Assembly: GCA_954871525.1 (NCBI GenBank)
Contig: OX940860.1
Coordinates: 30,784,001 to 30,848,000 of the forward strand
Direction of reading: 5' to 3'
DNA from: Parietaria judaica
Lineage: Eukaryota; Streptophyta; Magnoliopsida; Rosales; Urticaceae
Length of the DNA: 64,000 bases
Positions 1 through 12,984 of the stretch are shown in pieces. The position numbers and the translations under genes are program-made. The notes under the pieces were generated by a model. The model ran no database searches. It was not told the DNA's origin and saw nothing but the letters and a program-made list of their open reading frames with translations. Within the stretch, counting starts at the first letter, position 1; every line of letters begins with the position of its first letter.

Positions 1-3000
1 GATTTTACAATTAAATTACAAAAATGTTTATTCAAACATAAAATTATAAAAAATTATAATTAAATTGGAACAGCCTCGAAATAATTCACGGAAACAAGAT
101 AAATATAAGTTTTGACAGCGATATTATACGCGATCAGTAATAAATTTCATTTTCCTAAAATTATGTCACGTTGATGACGTCGAAAACTACAAACGTGTCA
201 GTTTCTACAGTGAGTTTTCATTTTTATTTCTCCGTTTAATCATTGAATTTCTAATATGAGCTATAATTTTTTATAAAAAAAAAATTAGTTTTCTAGCAAA
301 AGCTAATTATTAGTGAAATAATAAGGGAGTTATTACTATTAAATGTGTCACTAAACCAGATACACAATATTGTATGATTACCTGTGCGACTTTAATGCGC
401 TTTGCTTTTATGAAATGAAACTCAGTGCAACAAATTAAAACCTATCGTTAATGAGAGAGTTAAACCAGATAGAATATCTTCTATTAATTTCATTAATTCC
501 GAAATTAATTACGTGTAAGTTGTAACTATCTAATTCTAATATTTTAAGTTTTAGGGTGACCAATTTGATTTTTTCATTAAAATATTCATAATATTTATCA
601 TTTATTCCTCATTGAAATCTATTAATATTTTCAATTGATTTTATATAATTTTAAATTTGTCACTAACAAAATTTATTTTCTTTCAAAATTGAAAATTAGT
701 TAACATCAAAATTTTCAACCGTGAAAGAGTGAACAATGAAAATTTGGAACGTGATTTTTTTTACAATTTAGCTAATGACTTCATAACAAAAATTGAACAT
801 TTATATTGTTATTAATTCTTATTGTGTTTTTTTACATCAATAAAACATAATACAAAATTAAATTGACGTCAATTAAAAATAAAGTCGAGTAGGTGGATTT
901 GTCCATTGTGCTTGTACATTTTGTGTAAAATGCGCTTTTGCTCTCTTTCTTTTCATGTATTTTTATAGGCTACCACGTATATAATAAATTAATATTGGTC
1001 GTTAATATTATTTTTCGAATTCAAATTCAGGCTCCGTTACATTAGGAGGGAAATGAAGATTTAAATATACAGAAGCAGGTGTGGATGTGACAGAATAATA
1101 TTTTCTTTCAATAAATTGGGGTATATAACTATATAGTATACATATTATTTCAGTGGGTTTGTGCTCTTTGTGGGGACTTGAGGTTGACAATAATCGCAAT
1201 TGCAAGACCTTATGATATATATATATATATATATAAGTCTTAAGATAATATTGGAATCTGAAAAACTGTGTAAATATGTGACAATTAAACGGACTCTTAT
1301 ATGATACGAGTACATTTAGTTTGCAAATTTACTCAAAGGCTTGAGCCAGTAAATAATTTCTTTTAAAGTCGTTGGTAATAATGATCACTGAACTATTTTA
1401 TCTCAATTTTATATTTTGACATCATTCTTGATAGTAGCGCATTACTTTTGATTTTAAAAATAAATAAATAATGACAAATAATATTTTATATGCAAGATTT
1501 AACTTAGTCGAATTATAATTGTCAATTGATTATTGAACATGATAAACATACTAAGTTGGTCCAATGCACTGGCAGAGCTCTTGTGCACCAGCGGGTGTAC
1601 GTGTATATGCTCACTTAAAAAAATTCTTTTTTTTTTTTGTTTTTGTTTTGAAAATATGGAAAGTCTTTGTTCAAACTCCCTGAGCCTCATGAACGGGTGT
1701 AACTCGGGCGAGGAAAGATCGCCTAAACACTATCATTCAATTCATTAAACAAAGGTTCCTGGACAAATAGTGGAGAATCCTCAAACGAGCAAAATCCAAA
1801 GCTAACGTTGCATGTTACAAGCCCAACTACATAATTGATAAGCGACAAATTTAGTGTTTCGAGGGCTCAAATTAAATTGAACAAAAGAAAATAACAATTG
1901 TTGTTCATTAATTGGGATTAAGGCCAAAAAAAAAAATCTTTTGTGGTTTAGGAGTAAAATTACCGGCATATGAGCTTTTAGACTTTTATACTTTATTGAC
2001 TCGATAAATCTATTATACGATACATGCAAAAGTAACATTATATTTTTATGATTTTAATAATCGCTTTAATACGGTTCTTCACAATTTTTTATTTGCATAC
2101 TTGAAATTAAATAAAATCGACAAAAAATATATTTTGTGCTTCGCCTGAAATGAAAGTCTGGCTACGCCACTGCTCCAACGTTCAATGCAGGTTGAAGCAT
2201 TTTAATTCTTCGATAATTTTATAAAACAAAATAATATATTATTGAAAAAAATTAATTAACTCGATGAATTACTCTCAAATACATATTAGACGTTATTACT
2301 AAATCTTGCAAAGATTTAATAAATATAGGACATAAATGTGATGTGTTACCCTTCAAATACATATAGGACATGAATGCAAAATTATATAGACTAATTGCAC
2401 CAACATGCAAAAGCTCGATGAACATAATTACTTTATATTGATTACTTATCAATTTTGATTATTGTATATAGCTTTATGAGATTGTAAGTTACCGATATTT
2501 ATATTTAAAACCAATTACTACCTTGTTTGTTGCATGCAAAATTACACGCACACGTAGAGCTGTGGAAATTATAGTCTGAGTAGGAAACATATATATGACC
2601 AGTAATGATTTTCTTTATTGACATTATTATTAAGATTGAAATACCTATAACTCGGTCATCAAATGCAGCTATATTTAAGTTAGAACACTTTCTTATAAGT
2701 TGTGTAAGAAAATAGAGACAGCATCTATATGCTCCAAATCATAATATTTCATAATGTGACTTTATATATATATATATATGTATTTATATTTATTGTTGGC
2801 AATTATGCACAAAATTAATAATGCAAACTATTCAATATATATATAATCCAACAAACATATCCTACAATTTTTTTATTGGCTAATGTTGATTAAGTTTGAA
2901 AGCCACGTAATAGACATATAAACGATGATTTTGGAAAACAATCTTAGTCTATAAATGAAAATAATTTAATAAATAGCTAGAAAACAAACATCCCTAACGA

Positions 3001-4126
3001 TAAAGAGATTGTTTGGCAACATGTCTCTCTCATTAGTGGAGTGGTTGTTGAATATATATCTAGCTCATAACAATTAACAAGTAACTATTAATCATGGATT
3101 TATTTTTAAGCATTAATTTAATAAATTTAATGGACTTGCCATTTAAGTTATCATATCTTATAAGCCTCTCCTATACTTTAGGCTTTTTCTACATTAAAGA
3201 TTTATTGTTACTATTACACCAATTTCTATTTACTGATTTTATAACTATTTGTCATAAATTTTTAAAATCAACATTTATACTCACCATATGTTACATTGTT
3301 ACTAATTACGTTTATCATAAAATTAATTGTTGGACCACCATCAATGTTATAACATTCTATATGATATACTATCAAAAAACATTTGTAGTAATTTTTTTAA
3401 ATCAAAGTAAAGTATTCAATTGATTTTACCATTGAAAAATACTTCTTAGTGGTTTTTTTATTGCATTATAAATATAATGTCTATTATCAAGATTTATGTT
3501 CTTAATGGAATTGATTGGTAATGACTTTGAACGGATATATGTGACAATAAAATGAATTATTTGGCAGATTTTTTTAAATACTGCTTTGAATATTTTGAAT
3601 TCGATATATAATGGATAAATATGTACACACGCTTTATATATGATATTCTTTTTTATTAAATATATCAATAAACTATAGGAAACGACAAATGATTAATGGC
3701 ATGTTTGCCTATGCACATATGCTCGTGGGCTCTCTAACTCTAACGTTCGAAAATTTCAAATGCTAGGTTCGGATACAAACCTACGAGGCTCGGTCGTGGT
3801 TGAGGCTGGCGTGGGCCCACTAGAGCGTCTTTAAAGGGGCCCACTCACGAGCTCAGCCGAAGTGGCTGATACAGTTAACCAACCTCTTCCCTCCACGAAG
3901 GACCAATCAGAATCCTACACTGAGCCTTGTCTTTCCTCCACGTGTCCAAATCGGATTGGATAATGGGATAAGGCAAATAAGTGTTTACTAATATAATAGT
4001 AAGCTAGCAAAAATATCGACATCGTAAACTGTAAAAAGTTGTAAAGGCATAAGTACTAAATGTTAATAATTTTATAAGTATTAAATGGTTGGTCGAATAT
4101 TATAATGTATATAAAGTTTATTTTCA
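1..4126. other. AT-rich intergenic region, no gene recognised
   Basis: Open frames here are short, AT-rich and rich in Phe, Ile, Asn and Lys. None shows a domain or believable splice structure. Short TA microsatellites occur near 1218 and 2766. A more GC-rich patch near 3760-3960 contains a CCACGTGTCC G-box-like motif but no coding signal that I can see. Confidence 0.7.
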
Positions 4127-4135
4127 TCGGTAAAA

Positions 4136-4593
4136 GGGTTAATGACGGCAAAAATACTCAAAGTTTGGTCAACGAACCCCTCGGGTACCCAAAGTTTAAA
4201 AGTAGTGACAAAAGTATCCAAAGTCGCATTTGGGGCATTGACACTTCATTCTCGTAACGCAGTTAACTTACCCGTTAATTTTGACCACGTGGACAAACGT
4301 GAGTTGCTGACATGACAATATTTTGCCACGTGGACGATCCCAATTAGATGTTTAATTCGTTGTTTTGTCGTAAACGAGGCTGGTGTGGGCTCGTCCACGT
4401 GACAAAAAATTGCTATGTCAGCAATCCACGTTTGTTCACGTGACCAGAGTTAACGGGTAAGTTAACTACGTTACGAGAATGGAGTGGTCAACGCCTCAAA
4501 TGTGACTTTGGGAACTTTTACCATCACTTTTAGACTTTGGGTACACGAGGGGTTCTTTGACCAAACTTTGAGAATTTTCACCGTCATTAACCC
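4136..4593. mobile_element. Mutator-like foldback MITE, copy 1
   Basis: The element is 458 bp and begins GGGTTAATGACGG, ending with the reverse complement CCGTCATTAACCC. The terminal inverted repeats are about 200 bp each and cover nearly the whole element, so one strand could fold into a long hairpin. Flanking 9-bp repeats are TCGGTAAAA (4127-4135) and TGGGTAAAA (4594-4602), with one mismatch. Long TIRs plus a 9-bp duplication are the usual signature of Mutator-like elements. There is no coding capacity. A second family member lies at 52834-53302. Confidence 0.88.
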
Positions 4594-4786
4594 TGGGTAA
4601 AAATGCGAAATGTTTGATAAGTGTAGCGATAAAGATGTACATCGATACATTGTTAGTGGAATAGCAACACAAATATCAAATGTTCGACCAAATATAAAGA
4701 CATTTAGTTGTTTATCTTTATCAACTAAAGTACAAACTATTCACGGTAGAAATACCAACTGTTTTAGAAGAACTTGAGATTAACCG

Positions 4787-5502
4787 TGTTGAAACATGAA
4801 TTTCGTTTATTGAGTATTTAATTATTCATGATTTCATTTTGTCTATTTATGAAAAATATTGACGTCCTTGATGTCATGACAGCTGGTAGATATTTCAGGA
4901 AAGTTATCAAGTCGCCTCAATCAAGGAATGATTGAACCATCCTCTCCCTGCATTGATTAAGGAATTATGTGCTGGATTAAGTGATGAAGATTGCACATGA
5001 TTCCTAGGATTGGAGAGTATCAAGGAGCTTATTTTGTCATCAAGACATGAAGATATGATTGGAAAAGCTCCTATAAGTCCCAGCTAATGAGGTCCAATTT
5101 CGTTAGCACTTATAGAGAAATTCGGAGAAAAACCTTCGGGAGAAGGCAACTGGAGATTCACGAGTGAAGTGAAGAAGGACGGGACGTTCGCTGCTAGTTG
5201 GTGCAAGGGGATCTTGCAAGTTCATCAAGAGTTTTCTACGGATGTCAAAACTGTTGTCGTGACAACAAGGGGGAGTTTCATGTTTACGCTTTGAATCATG
5301 TTTGTATTACTGATTGTAATCTTCATCTGTAATCTCTTGGTTGATTAATCTGGGTGAGTGCCCCGCAGATGTAGTGACAAGAAGTCCGAACTGTGTTACC
5401 AAAAAGTATTGGTGTTCTTTTACTTTTCCGCACTCTCTTTATTCCTATCGTTCATGATTATAACGTCATATTATTTGTGCAACGCGAAAATACGTCTTTA
5501 CA
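4787..5502 (+). repeat. 5' long terminal repeat
   Basis: Direct repeat of 8094-8806. It begins TGTTGAAACATG and ends CGTCTTTACA, with TG...CA termini typical of integrase-processed LTRs. Confidence 0.93.
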
Positions 5503-5504
5503 AT

Positions 5505-5516
5505 TGGTATCAGAGC
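5505..5516 (+). other. Primer-binding site for initiator tRNA-Met
   Basis: TGGTATCAGAGC starts 2 nt after the 5' LTR. It matches the standard plant LTR-element PBS, which is complementary to the 3' end of tRNA-iMet. Confidence 0.93.
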
Positions 5517-5581
5517 AGGTACGCTTAATGTTTGCTTTGGTTTCAGAGAAAGCGTGAAAGATCTACAAGACTATTTTCAAA

Positions 5582-6469
5582 ATGGGAACAAAAGAGAGTA
5601 TTGCAATTGAACAACCACCAATACTCGATGGCTCGAATTATCCTTCCTGGAAGGCCGGGATGACTATCTACATAAAAGCCATTGAAGAAAATGCCTGGCC
5701 TATTCTCGTTGAAGGATGGAGTATTCCAAGCGTCACCGACGTACTTGGTGGTATGACAGTGAAGCCAATCCGAGAATGGACAGAAACTGAAAAAGATTTT
5801 TCTTTGTCGAACGCCCGCGGCCTGAATACAATCGCCTCTTCCATTGACGGAGAGCATTTCAACTTGATCTCTAATTTCAACTCTTCAAAGAAAGCTTGGG
5901 AAACCTTACAAAATTTATACGAAGGAACTTACATTGTAAGATCTTCCGAACCACAAATGCATGCATCTTGTTATGAAGATTTAACATTGAGGGAGGGAGA
6001 AACTATTGCGGACGGATTAATTCATAATAAACCCATAACCGTGGGTAATGATAAGGTACGCATTGGTATTCGTTTCCTATTGACTAATCATTTTTGTAGG
6101 TTTCTCAAGAGGTTAAAGCCTATGGCGTCTTGGAAATCACCTTTCAAGGTATCTATTGAGAAAATAAAGATGAATTGTCATGATGATGAGAAAATTAATC
6201 ACGAGGCTCAAACACGAAACAAAGGAATGTTCATCCAACAACTCAAAAAGGTTCAAGAGATCGAGTTCATTCAAATGCTCAATTCCGGTAAACCTAAACT
6301 TGACATTTCCTTTGCTACACAACCATGTGCAGGTGATATTTGTGGATTTGAGTTTCGTGATCAATTTAACATTATGTGTTTAGATGATGTTGTTTTGAAA
6401 AATGATCAAACATTTTTTCAAAATGCCGATTTGAAAATTACCGTATTTTGCAAAATACATTTTAAATGA
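5582..6469 (+). CDS. Gag-like protein of Ty1/copia type, truncated or diverged
   Basis: A 295-residue ORF starts 65 nt after the PBS. Its first ~140 residues read like the copia Gag (UBN2-type) domain: an LDGSNYPSWK motif near the N-terminus, then KKAWETLQNLYEGT, then an EDLTLREGETIAD segment. The C-terminal half no longer follows the usual pattern, and I see no CX2CX4HX4C zinc knuckle. The structural role (virus-like particle) is known for the family, but activity here is doubtful. No pol domains follow. The stop is followed by 0.7 kb with no clear coding before the acidic ORF. Confidence 0.65.
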   Translation: MGTKESIAIEQPPILDGSNYPSWKAGMTIYIKAIEENAWPILVEGWSIPSVTDVLGGMTVKPIREWTETEKDFSLSNARGLNTIASSIDGEHFNLISNFNSSKKAWETLQNLYEGTYIVRSSEPQMHASCYEDLTLREGETIADGLIHNKPITVGNDKVRIGIRFLLTNHFCRFLKRLKPMASWKSPFKVSIEKIKMNCHDDEKINHEAQTRNKGMFIQQLKKVQEIEFIQMLNSGKPKLDISFATQPCAGDICGFEFRDQFNIMCLDDVVLKNDQTFFQNADLKITVFCKIHFK

Positions 6470-7186
6470 AAATCATTGGTATATTTCTTCTATAATTTTC
6501 TTGGCCATTTTATATATCAATATATCAAATTTTTGAGAAGTCCAATTGAAGGAATGAAACCGGCATTTTGGATGTTTGACAACTATGAACATTTCTTATT
6601 GAATCATGGAAGAAAATGGAGTTTTAAAATCTCTCACGTCAACATGGTTTCACATTCATCGATGAGACTATATTTTGATGTTGTATGGTGTTTTGATTGT
6701 GGTTGTTGTTGATTGTGTTTTTTTTTAAATGATTTTTATTAAATAAAATAAAATAAAAATTGCATGCTCTTCATAAGTGTTTGTTTGCATTCTGTGTTTG
6801 TTTGCCTTTATTATGTAATATGCATGTTTGTTTGGGAGTGAATTTTTTTCTTGGGTAGGAATATATGTTTTTGGTTTAGGGCTTGAATATTGTGTTCTAG
6901 GACTCACTTAAGCACACACATTTTTTTTTATGTTCTAGGTTTGTGTTTAAAGCTTTAGCATATTTTATCCCTTAGGATTCTGAAATACAGGTTTATGCTT
7001 CTCACACTTCAGAAATTCTTACAAAGATTCATGTCTCCACCTCATGTGACTGTTCCTGACATACCAGTAGCTGCGGTACCAGTTCATGAGCCATCTATTC
7101 TACCTACAGATATGATAACCCCCCTTTAGGTTCCTGCTGGAGTCTTTCAAGTCTACAGACCCTACTGAAGTGACTGATTATGTACA

Positions 7187-7709
7187 ATGTTCATATCATT
7201 CACGCTCAACAGATCAAGTTACCGGAGAAGAACTCTCCTATTAAGGAGACCATGGAAACAGTTGAGCTACCTGCCTAAGAAGAAGAAGAGAGCCATGAAG
7301 AAGAAGATGAAGAATAAGAAGAAGAAGTGGGTCAATACAAGTCAAGCATATGCTGAAGGTCGTACATCGGCCAAGATCCCGGATATTTCTTGCTCTGACT
7401 CTGAGCCTCCTCCAACCCATGAAGTGACCTCAGCTGTTGTCGATCCCAAGGATGTTCATATTCCTACTCAAGACCCTGCTGATGGTGACTATGAAGTCAC
7501 CCAGGATGGATGATGACTACAGGGATGACAAGGAGAGCGCCGAAGACACTCCTGATGAAGAATCCTCAGAGAAAGAAGATGAATACACTGATGAAGAAGC
7601 TGACACTGATGGGGAATAAGTAGATGCTCCGGAAACTATCGTCAAGAAGACTACTAGTGAACAAGATGAAGACTACGAGGAAGGATCGTCGTCTTCCCGC
7701 TCATCCTAA
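7187..7709 (+). pseudogene. Broken acidic, low-complexity ORF inside the LTR element
   Basis: One frame (7187-7513) encodes a Lys-rich then Ser/Pro/Asp-rich stretch. It overlaps a second frame (7437 on) that is rich in Asp and Glu, reaches TAA at 7617-7619, and continues in frame afterwards to TAA at 7707-7709. The composition is continuous across the breaks, which suggests one ancestral acidic reading frame with a frameshift and a nonsense codon. I do not recognise a domain. Many plant retroelements carry such extra acidic ORFs. Confidence 0.45.
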
Positions 7710-8081
7710 GCCAGTTTGTGTCGGTTCCCCTTTGGCAATTCCTGGTCCAAGGGGGAGAAATTACAGACGTTGCAATCATTTTTAGCCTTTATATTTTCTC
7801 AGTTTCAAACTCATGCATCACTATATATTCTTGCTTATATGTTTATGTGTGACTTTTTGCTTATTATGCTTGAATGAATGTTTTGGTTGTTGCACATCTG
7901 TGGTTGAAATGTTTCAAGATATCTTCAGGATCACTAACATTTTTTCATGTTTACAAGTACTAAAAGTCTGATGTTGCTTCCGCTGACATGACAAAAGATG
8001 TATCACTGCTTGCTCTGCTCTGCCTTATATGTGCCTGAAGATCTCTGCGGCTTCCTGGAATCAGCTGTTCCATAAATTGCC

Positions 8082-8093
8082 AAAGGGGGAGTT
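8082..8093 (+). other. Polypurine tract
   Basis: AAAGGGGGAGTT directly abuts the 3' LTR start at 8094, the normal position for plus-strand priming. Confidence 0.85.
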
Positions 8094-8806
8094 TGTTGAA
8101 ACATGAATTTCCTTTATTGAGTATTTAATTATTCATGATTTCATTTTGTCTATTTATGGAAAGTATTGACGTCCTTGATGTCATGACAACTGGTAGATAT
8201 TTCAGGAAAGTTATCAAGTTGCCTCAATCAAGGAATGATTGAACCATTCTCTCCCTGCATTGATTAAGGAATTATGTGATGGATTAAGTGATGAAGATTG
8301 CACATGATTCCTAGGATTGGAGAGTATCAAGGAGCTTATTTTGTCATCAAGACATGAAGATATGATTGGAAAAGCTCCTATAAGTCAGCTAATGAGGTCC
8401 AATTTCGTTAGCACTTATAGAGAAATTCAGAGAAAAACCTTCGGGAGAAGGCAACTGGCGATTCACGAGTGAAGTGAAGAAGGACGGGACGTTCGCTGCT
8501 AGTTGGTGCAAGGGGATCTTGCAAGTTCATCAATAGTTTTCTACGGATGTCAAAGCTGTTGTTGTGACAACAAGGGGGAGTTTCATGTTTACGCTTTGAA
8601 TCCTGTTTGTATTACTGATTGTAATTTTCATCTGTAATCTCTTGGTTGATTAATCTGGGTGAGTGCCCCGCAGATGTAGTGATAGGAAGTCCGAACTGCG
8701 TTACCAAAAGTATTGGTGTTCCTTTACTTTTCCGCACTCTCTTTATTCCTATCGTTCACGATTATAACGTCATATTATTTGTGCAACGCGAAAATACGTC
8801 TTTACA
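8094..8806 (+). repeat. 3' long terminal repeat
   Basis: Direct repeat of 4787-5502, with a few substitutions and small deletions. It is followed at once by target duplication AACCG. Confidence 0.93.
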
Positions 8807-8811
8807 AACCG

Positions 8812-11800
8812 GAATTCCGAACGAAACTTTAAAAATCTCAAAAGTAACTGAATTTCAAGCTAAAATAAGAGGAGGAACAAAAAAAAGGTAAATAATTAAT
8901 TGAATAGTAAGGTTATGAACTATTAAAATTGAGCTTATATTATGATTACGCGATAATATATTACAAATTATCCTTTATAGTCATTAATAATAACTTTTTT
9001 GTAGCAAAGAGAATGTCAATTAGTATGATTATCATTAAAAACTCTAAAGTCGAAAGAAAAACATAATCAAACGGCTATTCAATTTCCGATATCATTGAAG
9101 TCCCAAAAAGATTCACATATGTATAAATGATGTAGCTTTTTTTACTTCATATATGTAAATATATATAGTGAATTAATTTCATTCACAATTTTTTCATGAT
9201 TGAAATTCATGAACTCCTCCAATATTAGGCATCCCATCACTTTCTGGTGAAGATATAGAGCATGCGTCATGATTTTACCAAAGTCAAATAAGAGAAATAT
9301 AAAAACCACTCTGCATATTCCGACGTATATTAAATTTGTCATATGAATGGAAAACATTACGATCAAATATATATAATATTTTTTAATTTTCTTTTTAAGA
9401 AAAGGCAACATAGTAGAAGAATATTTTGGGTCCAAGTAATTAAGAAAAGTTAAAGAGGCATGATATAATGATTACAGTTATAATTTTCTGCTGGCCATGA
9501 TTTTTTAACTGAAAATAAAATAAAATTTATAGTCCCGCACTAAAGCCAACAACAAGCACTTCAACCAAATATGTAATTAATTAAATAAATAAGTAATGCA
9601 GTAATAAATCCCAAAAGAAAAATCTGTAAATAGCCTGTATGAGCAGTACTTTACACATAAAGTCTAGTCTTCTTTTTCGAGAGAATTGAGTTTGTTAAGA
9701 GACCAAACCAGCAAGTAGGTACTTCTTTGTTGCTGCAAAATCCTCTTATTATAATATAAATAGGGATATTTGCATCAACAATTCCCAAATTTACGTTAAG
9801 TTACCACGTATTTCAATTTTTTTGACAAATGGACCTCACGCTAACATTAGCATGAAATCGTTAAAATCCGTTCTAAATGACTCTTAACGAGTCTGTTTGT
9901 TTGTTGCAACAATACATATATGTTTGAGGTCCACTTAAAAAGTCTAAATATGCCGAAAAAAGAAAAGTGCCGTCCCTTAATTTGAGAATTTTTGCCATAA
10001 GAATCCTAATAATTATTATGAAGAAGTTAACGGGTAAGCAGTGAATTAAAGAAAGTATGAATAATATAAAAAGCTAATATAGTTGTTTAGTTATAAATTC
10101 TTTATTTTTTTATCTAGTTGTTTTGTGGGGGCAACAAATGATGAAAGCAAGGCACTCTTACATCTTTTGGTTGTTCATTACACCTTTGAACCGACCATAG
10201 CATGATGAGGTGGTGAAAAAGGAAATTAATCCTTTAAATAATACTATTAATAATAAATTACAACAACAATAATAATAACAATACAAATTACTCTTATTAT
10301 TGTTATTAGTACATGTATTGATTTGTGAGTATGAACCCTTTAAATAGGAGAATGTGGCTTCTCATATATTCTCCATCACAAATTTAACTCCTTATTAGAT
10401 TTTAATTTTGGATACATTTAAATCATTAATTGATAAAATAAATAAATTCGAACCAACATTTTGATTCTAGATTAGCTTGGATATGGTAAATCCAAAACCA
10501 AAACTCGAATTTGTTATTCTATTCAAATTCATTTTCAACCCATTTCCCCTAATTATTCTCAGCTTTCAATTTTGTGTTTTGGGCCTTTGAGGTATTATTA
10601 TATATTTATATGAGATCTTTTCCTATAGCTTGGAGTAATTATTTCATATAATTATTTTTTTGGACCATAAGAAAACTAAGACGGCAAATAAAAAGGACCC
10701 AGCCACATATCTTAAGAAAAAAGTGATCGGTTAATTCGCTTTTGCATAAGATATTTCGAGATTAAATAGTATTGTGTATTGGGTCCAAGTTTTTAGTTCA
10801 TTTCATGGGAGAAAGCCCTACAATATGGTTTCCTATGTAATTCATTATGAAATTTGAAAAAAAATGAAGAAAAAAAAGAAGCTAGGACTTAACTCACTTC
10901 TATGTTTATCTTCTTGTATTATATGAAAATGGACCTAAAAAAGAAAATAATTATAAGGTTGATGAGAACCAATGTGTGGTGGGAATAAATTAAATCTATG
11001 CACTCTATGTATGTCTAACTTTTAATTGATTTCTTTTTAATTTTCAATCCATTTTGTCCCAAATCACAACTAAAGAAGAACATTCATTGGTTTTGGTACA
11101 TTTAAGAAAACCATCATGTCTAGTTGTTCACAAATAAAAAAAAAGGTTAGTGAAAGAAAACTAATATAAAAAACATTTGTAATTAATTATCTTGCTGGCT
11201 TGTTCATTCAATTATGCTTTAGCTTTGCAATGTGAGGATGAGGTTGAAAGAAATCTTTTTGGGTTAGTTCACTAAAAATTTGGTTGTAAAGACAAAATAA
11301 TTTTAATTAATTTTCTTCCCATTTTTGTCCCCTATGGCTCTAATCAAATTCAATGTTATTAGACTAAAGCTTTAAACTGGGGTATGTTATAATTCAAGAG
11401 TTTTAACAATGTAATTGGATAATAATTTATTTTCTCAATGTTAATAATTTAGTAACCTTTTTTCTTCTTCTTCTTATCTTATTGAAAAGTAACAAAGATT
11501 TTTCATGAGGTGATTGATGCTCGTTTGGCCTCCGGATCTATTATATAGAAGTTTAATAAAGCAAAATAAAAAAAAATGTATTACACACACATATACTATA
11601 TAAGTACATACATATTATGTGTGTGATTTAAAATTGGGCTTAATGTTTGGTGTTATTATTAAGAAGTGTTAAATGGGCTGATCATGGGCCAAGCGAAGTT
11701 GTAATCATGCTTACACTTTGATAGTTTCATAACTCAAGTGGAGCCCAATTTTGGCCCACTACGTATTTTGATGCCAATTTTAATTTTTTTAAAATAAAAA

Positions 11801-11973
11801 TGAACATGACATATTCACCGTACGTATATATTAGCATTAAGGTGAGAGTAAACCTCTCTATACGATGTGGACTAAGAATTCATTACAAAATAAAATACGA
11901 TGCAAGTGTCATACCAACTCATGATTCACATTCCACTCCCTTTATCATGCTTCATAATGCTTCATAGTTCGTA
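8812..11973. other. AT-rich intergenic region, no gene recognised
   Basis: Only short AT-rich frames occur, such as a 97-codon minus frame at 9142-9435 with no recognisable domain. The stretch 9780-10040 reads like transposon-derived DNA, but I could not define ends or duplications. Confidence 0.6.
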
Positions 11974-11981
11974 CTTAATGG

Positions 11982-12666
11982 TAGGGGCGAGTGGAACCGG
12001 GAATCGGGTGGTACTTATCCTAAAAATTCAGGATTTTTCTCTTTGGTACCGGTTCCCGGTTCCGGTTGTAAATTTCCCTATTTTTTTGAAATCCGGAACC
12101 GGAACCGGTACCTGGAAAAAGTAAGAAAAGATTCGTGAAAAAAATTGGTACTTAACACGAGACAAAAATCAAGGGCCAAAACAAAAACTTAACACGAGAC
12201 ATACATTTTGCTTGCGAGCGAAATCTTCTAGTTGGAAGACGAAGACATGTAATCCGCGGTGGAGGGTTCTCGGCGAAGAGAAGAATATGATGGCGCGCTG
12301 GATGAAAAGAGAGATTGAAAGGGTCGAGAATTGAAAATGGTAAATAAATATTAAACCTTAATAACGAAAAAACTACACGTAGTTTAAGTCATAAAAAACG
12401 ACATATAACCCAAAAACTACAATAAGCATACAAAATATTTAAAAACAACATAATATGAAAACATCTAAAACTACATGTAGTTTAAAATCGGAATCGGTAC
12501 CAAAAATCGAGAAATTTTGCTTCTGGAGCTGGTTCCGGTTCCGGTTCCCGGTTCCATAAACGTGAACCGGGAAGTACCGGTTCCTAGTTTCAAACTAAAT
12601 TTCCCTTATTTTTTTTAAACCGTTCCGGGACAAAACCGAGAAACGGTTACAAAATTTTCACCCCTA
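11982..12666. mobile_element. Non-autonomous hAT element (685 bp)
   Basis: The ends are TAGGGGCGAG and TTTCACCCCTA, so the inverted termini read TAGGGG(C/T)GA. The flanking 8-bp repeats are CTTAATGG (11974-11981) and CTAAATGG (12667-12674), with one mismatch; 8 bp is the hAT size. Both subterminal regions carry many ACCGG/CCGGTT/GGTTCC motifs in both orientations, as expected for transposase-binding arrays. The interior shows no transposase. The ends and CCGG-rich arrays resemble those of the larger hAT at 32836-37713. Confidence 0.85.
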
Positions 12667-12907
12667 CTAAATGGTTACAAACAAATGACGGTTATTATTG
12701 TTCAGAGATGCTACTTCATTTCCTTCTTAAACCATCCAAGTGTTCACTTAGTGCAAGAAAAAACGACTCCAAAAATCATTGTTACAAAGTAGTAAATTAG
12801 CATGTTAGACACATATATACATCCATTCAATTTGATTATTTTGACGATCTACGTTCACTTTGAAAGAGGCATATTAGACTTTAAAGATAGTGGGCGATCC
12901 AGAAATT

Positions 12908-12959
12908 GTCCCACATCGAAAGGAAAGCAAGAGCTAGAGAAGCTGGGAATGGTATAAAG
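12908..12959 (+). promoter_or_regulatory. Plant snRNA promoter: USE plus TATA
   Basis: GTCCCACATCG at 12908-12918 is an exact match to the plant upstream sequence element RTCCCACATCG. A TATAAAG box starts at 12953, leaving 34 nt between the two. That spacing (three helical turns) is the one known to specify RNA polymerase II snRNA genes in plants; polymerase III genes such as U6 use about 24 nt. It lies just ahead of the U5 gene. Confidence 0.9.
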
Positions 12960-12984
12960 TCACGAGTGGACTCTAAAGGTAATC

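Larger units (their letters stand above)
4787..8806 (+). mobile_element. Complete LTR retrotransposon with Gag-like ORF only (TR-GAG-like)
   Basis: The element is 4,020 bp, with LTRs of 716 bp (4787-5502) and 713 bp (8094-8806). Each LTR starts TGTTG and ends TACA. A perfect 5-bp target duplication AACCG flanks it (4782-4786 and 8807-8811). A primer-binding site follows the 5' LTR and a polypurine tract precedes the 3' LTR. By eye the LTRs differ at roughly 20-25 positions (about 97% identity), so the insertion is fairly young. The 2.6-kb interior encodes a Ty1/copia-type Gag-like N-terminus and a broken acidic ORF. I see no protease, integrase or reverse transcriptase, so it would depend on an autonomous relative. 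Confidence 0.93.

Noticed and set aside
3094..3423. 109-codon plus-strand frame
   Set aside because: Very AT-rich, Phe/Ile/Leu-heavy, no domain or splice context; expected by chance in such DNA.
8646..8891. 81-codon plus-strand frame
   Set aside because: Runs through the end of the 3' LTR and its target duplication; not a gene.
9142..9435. 97-codon minus-strand frame
   Set aside because: Composition matches the surrounding AT-rich DNA and it has no recognisable motif.
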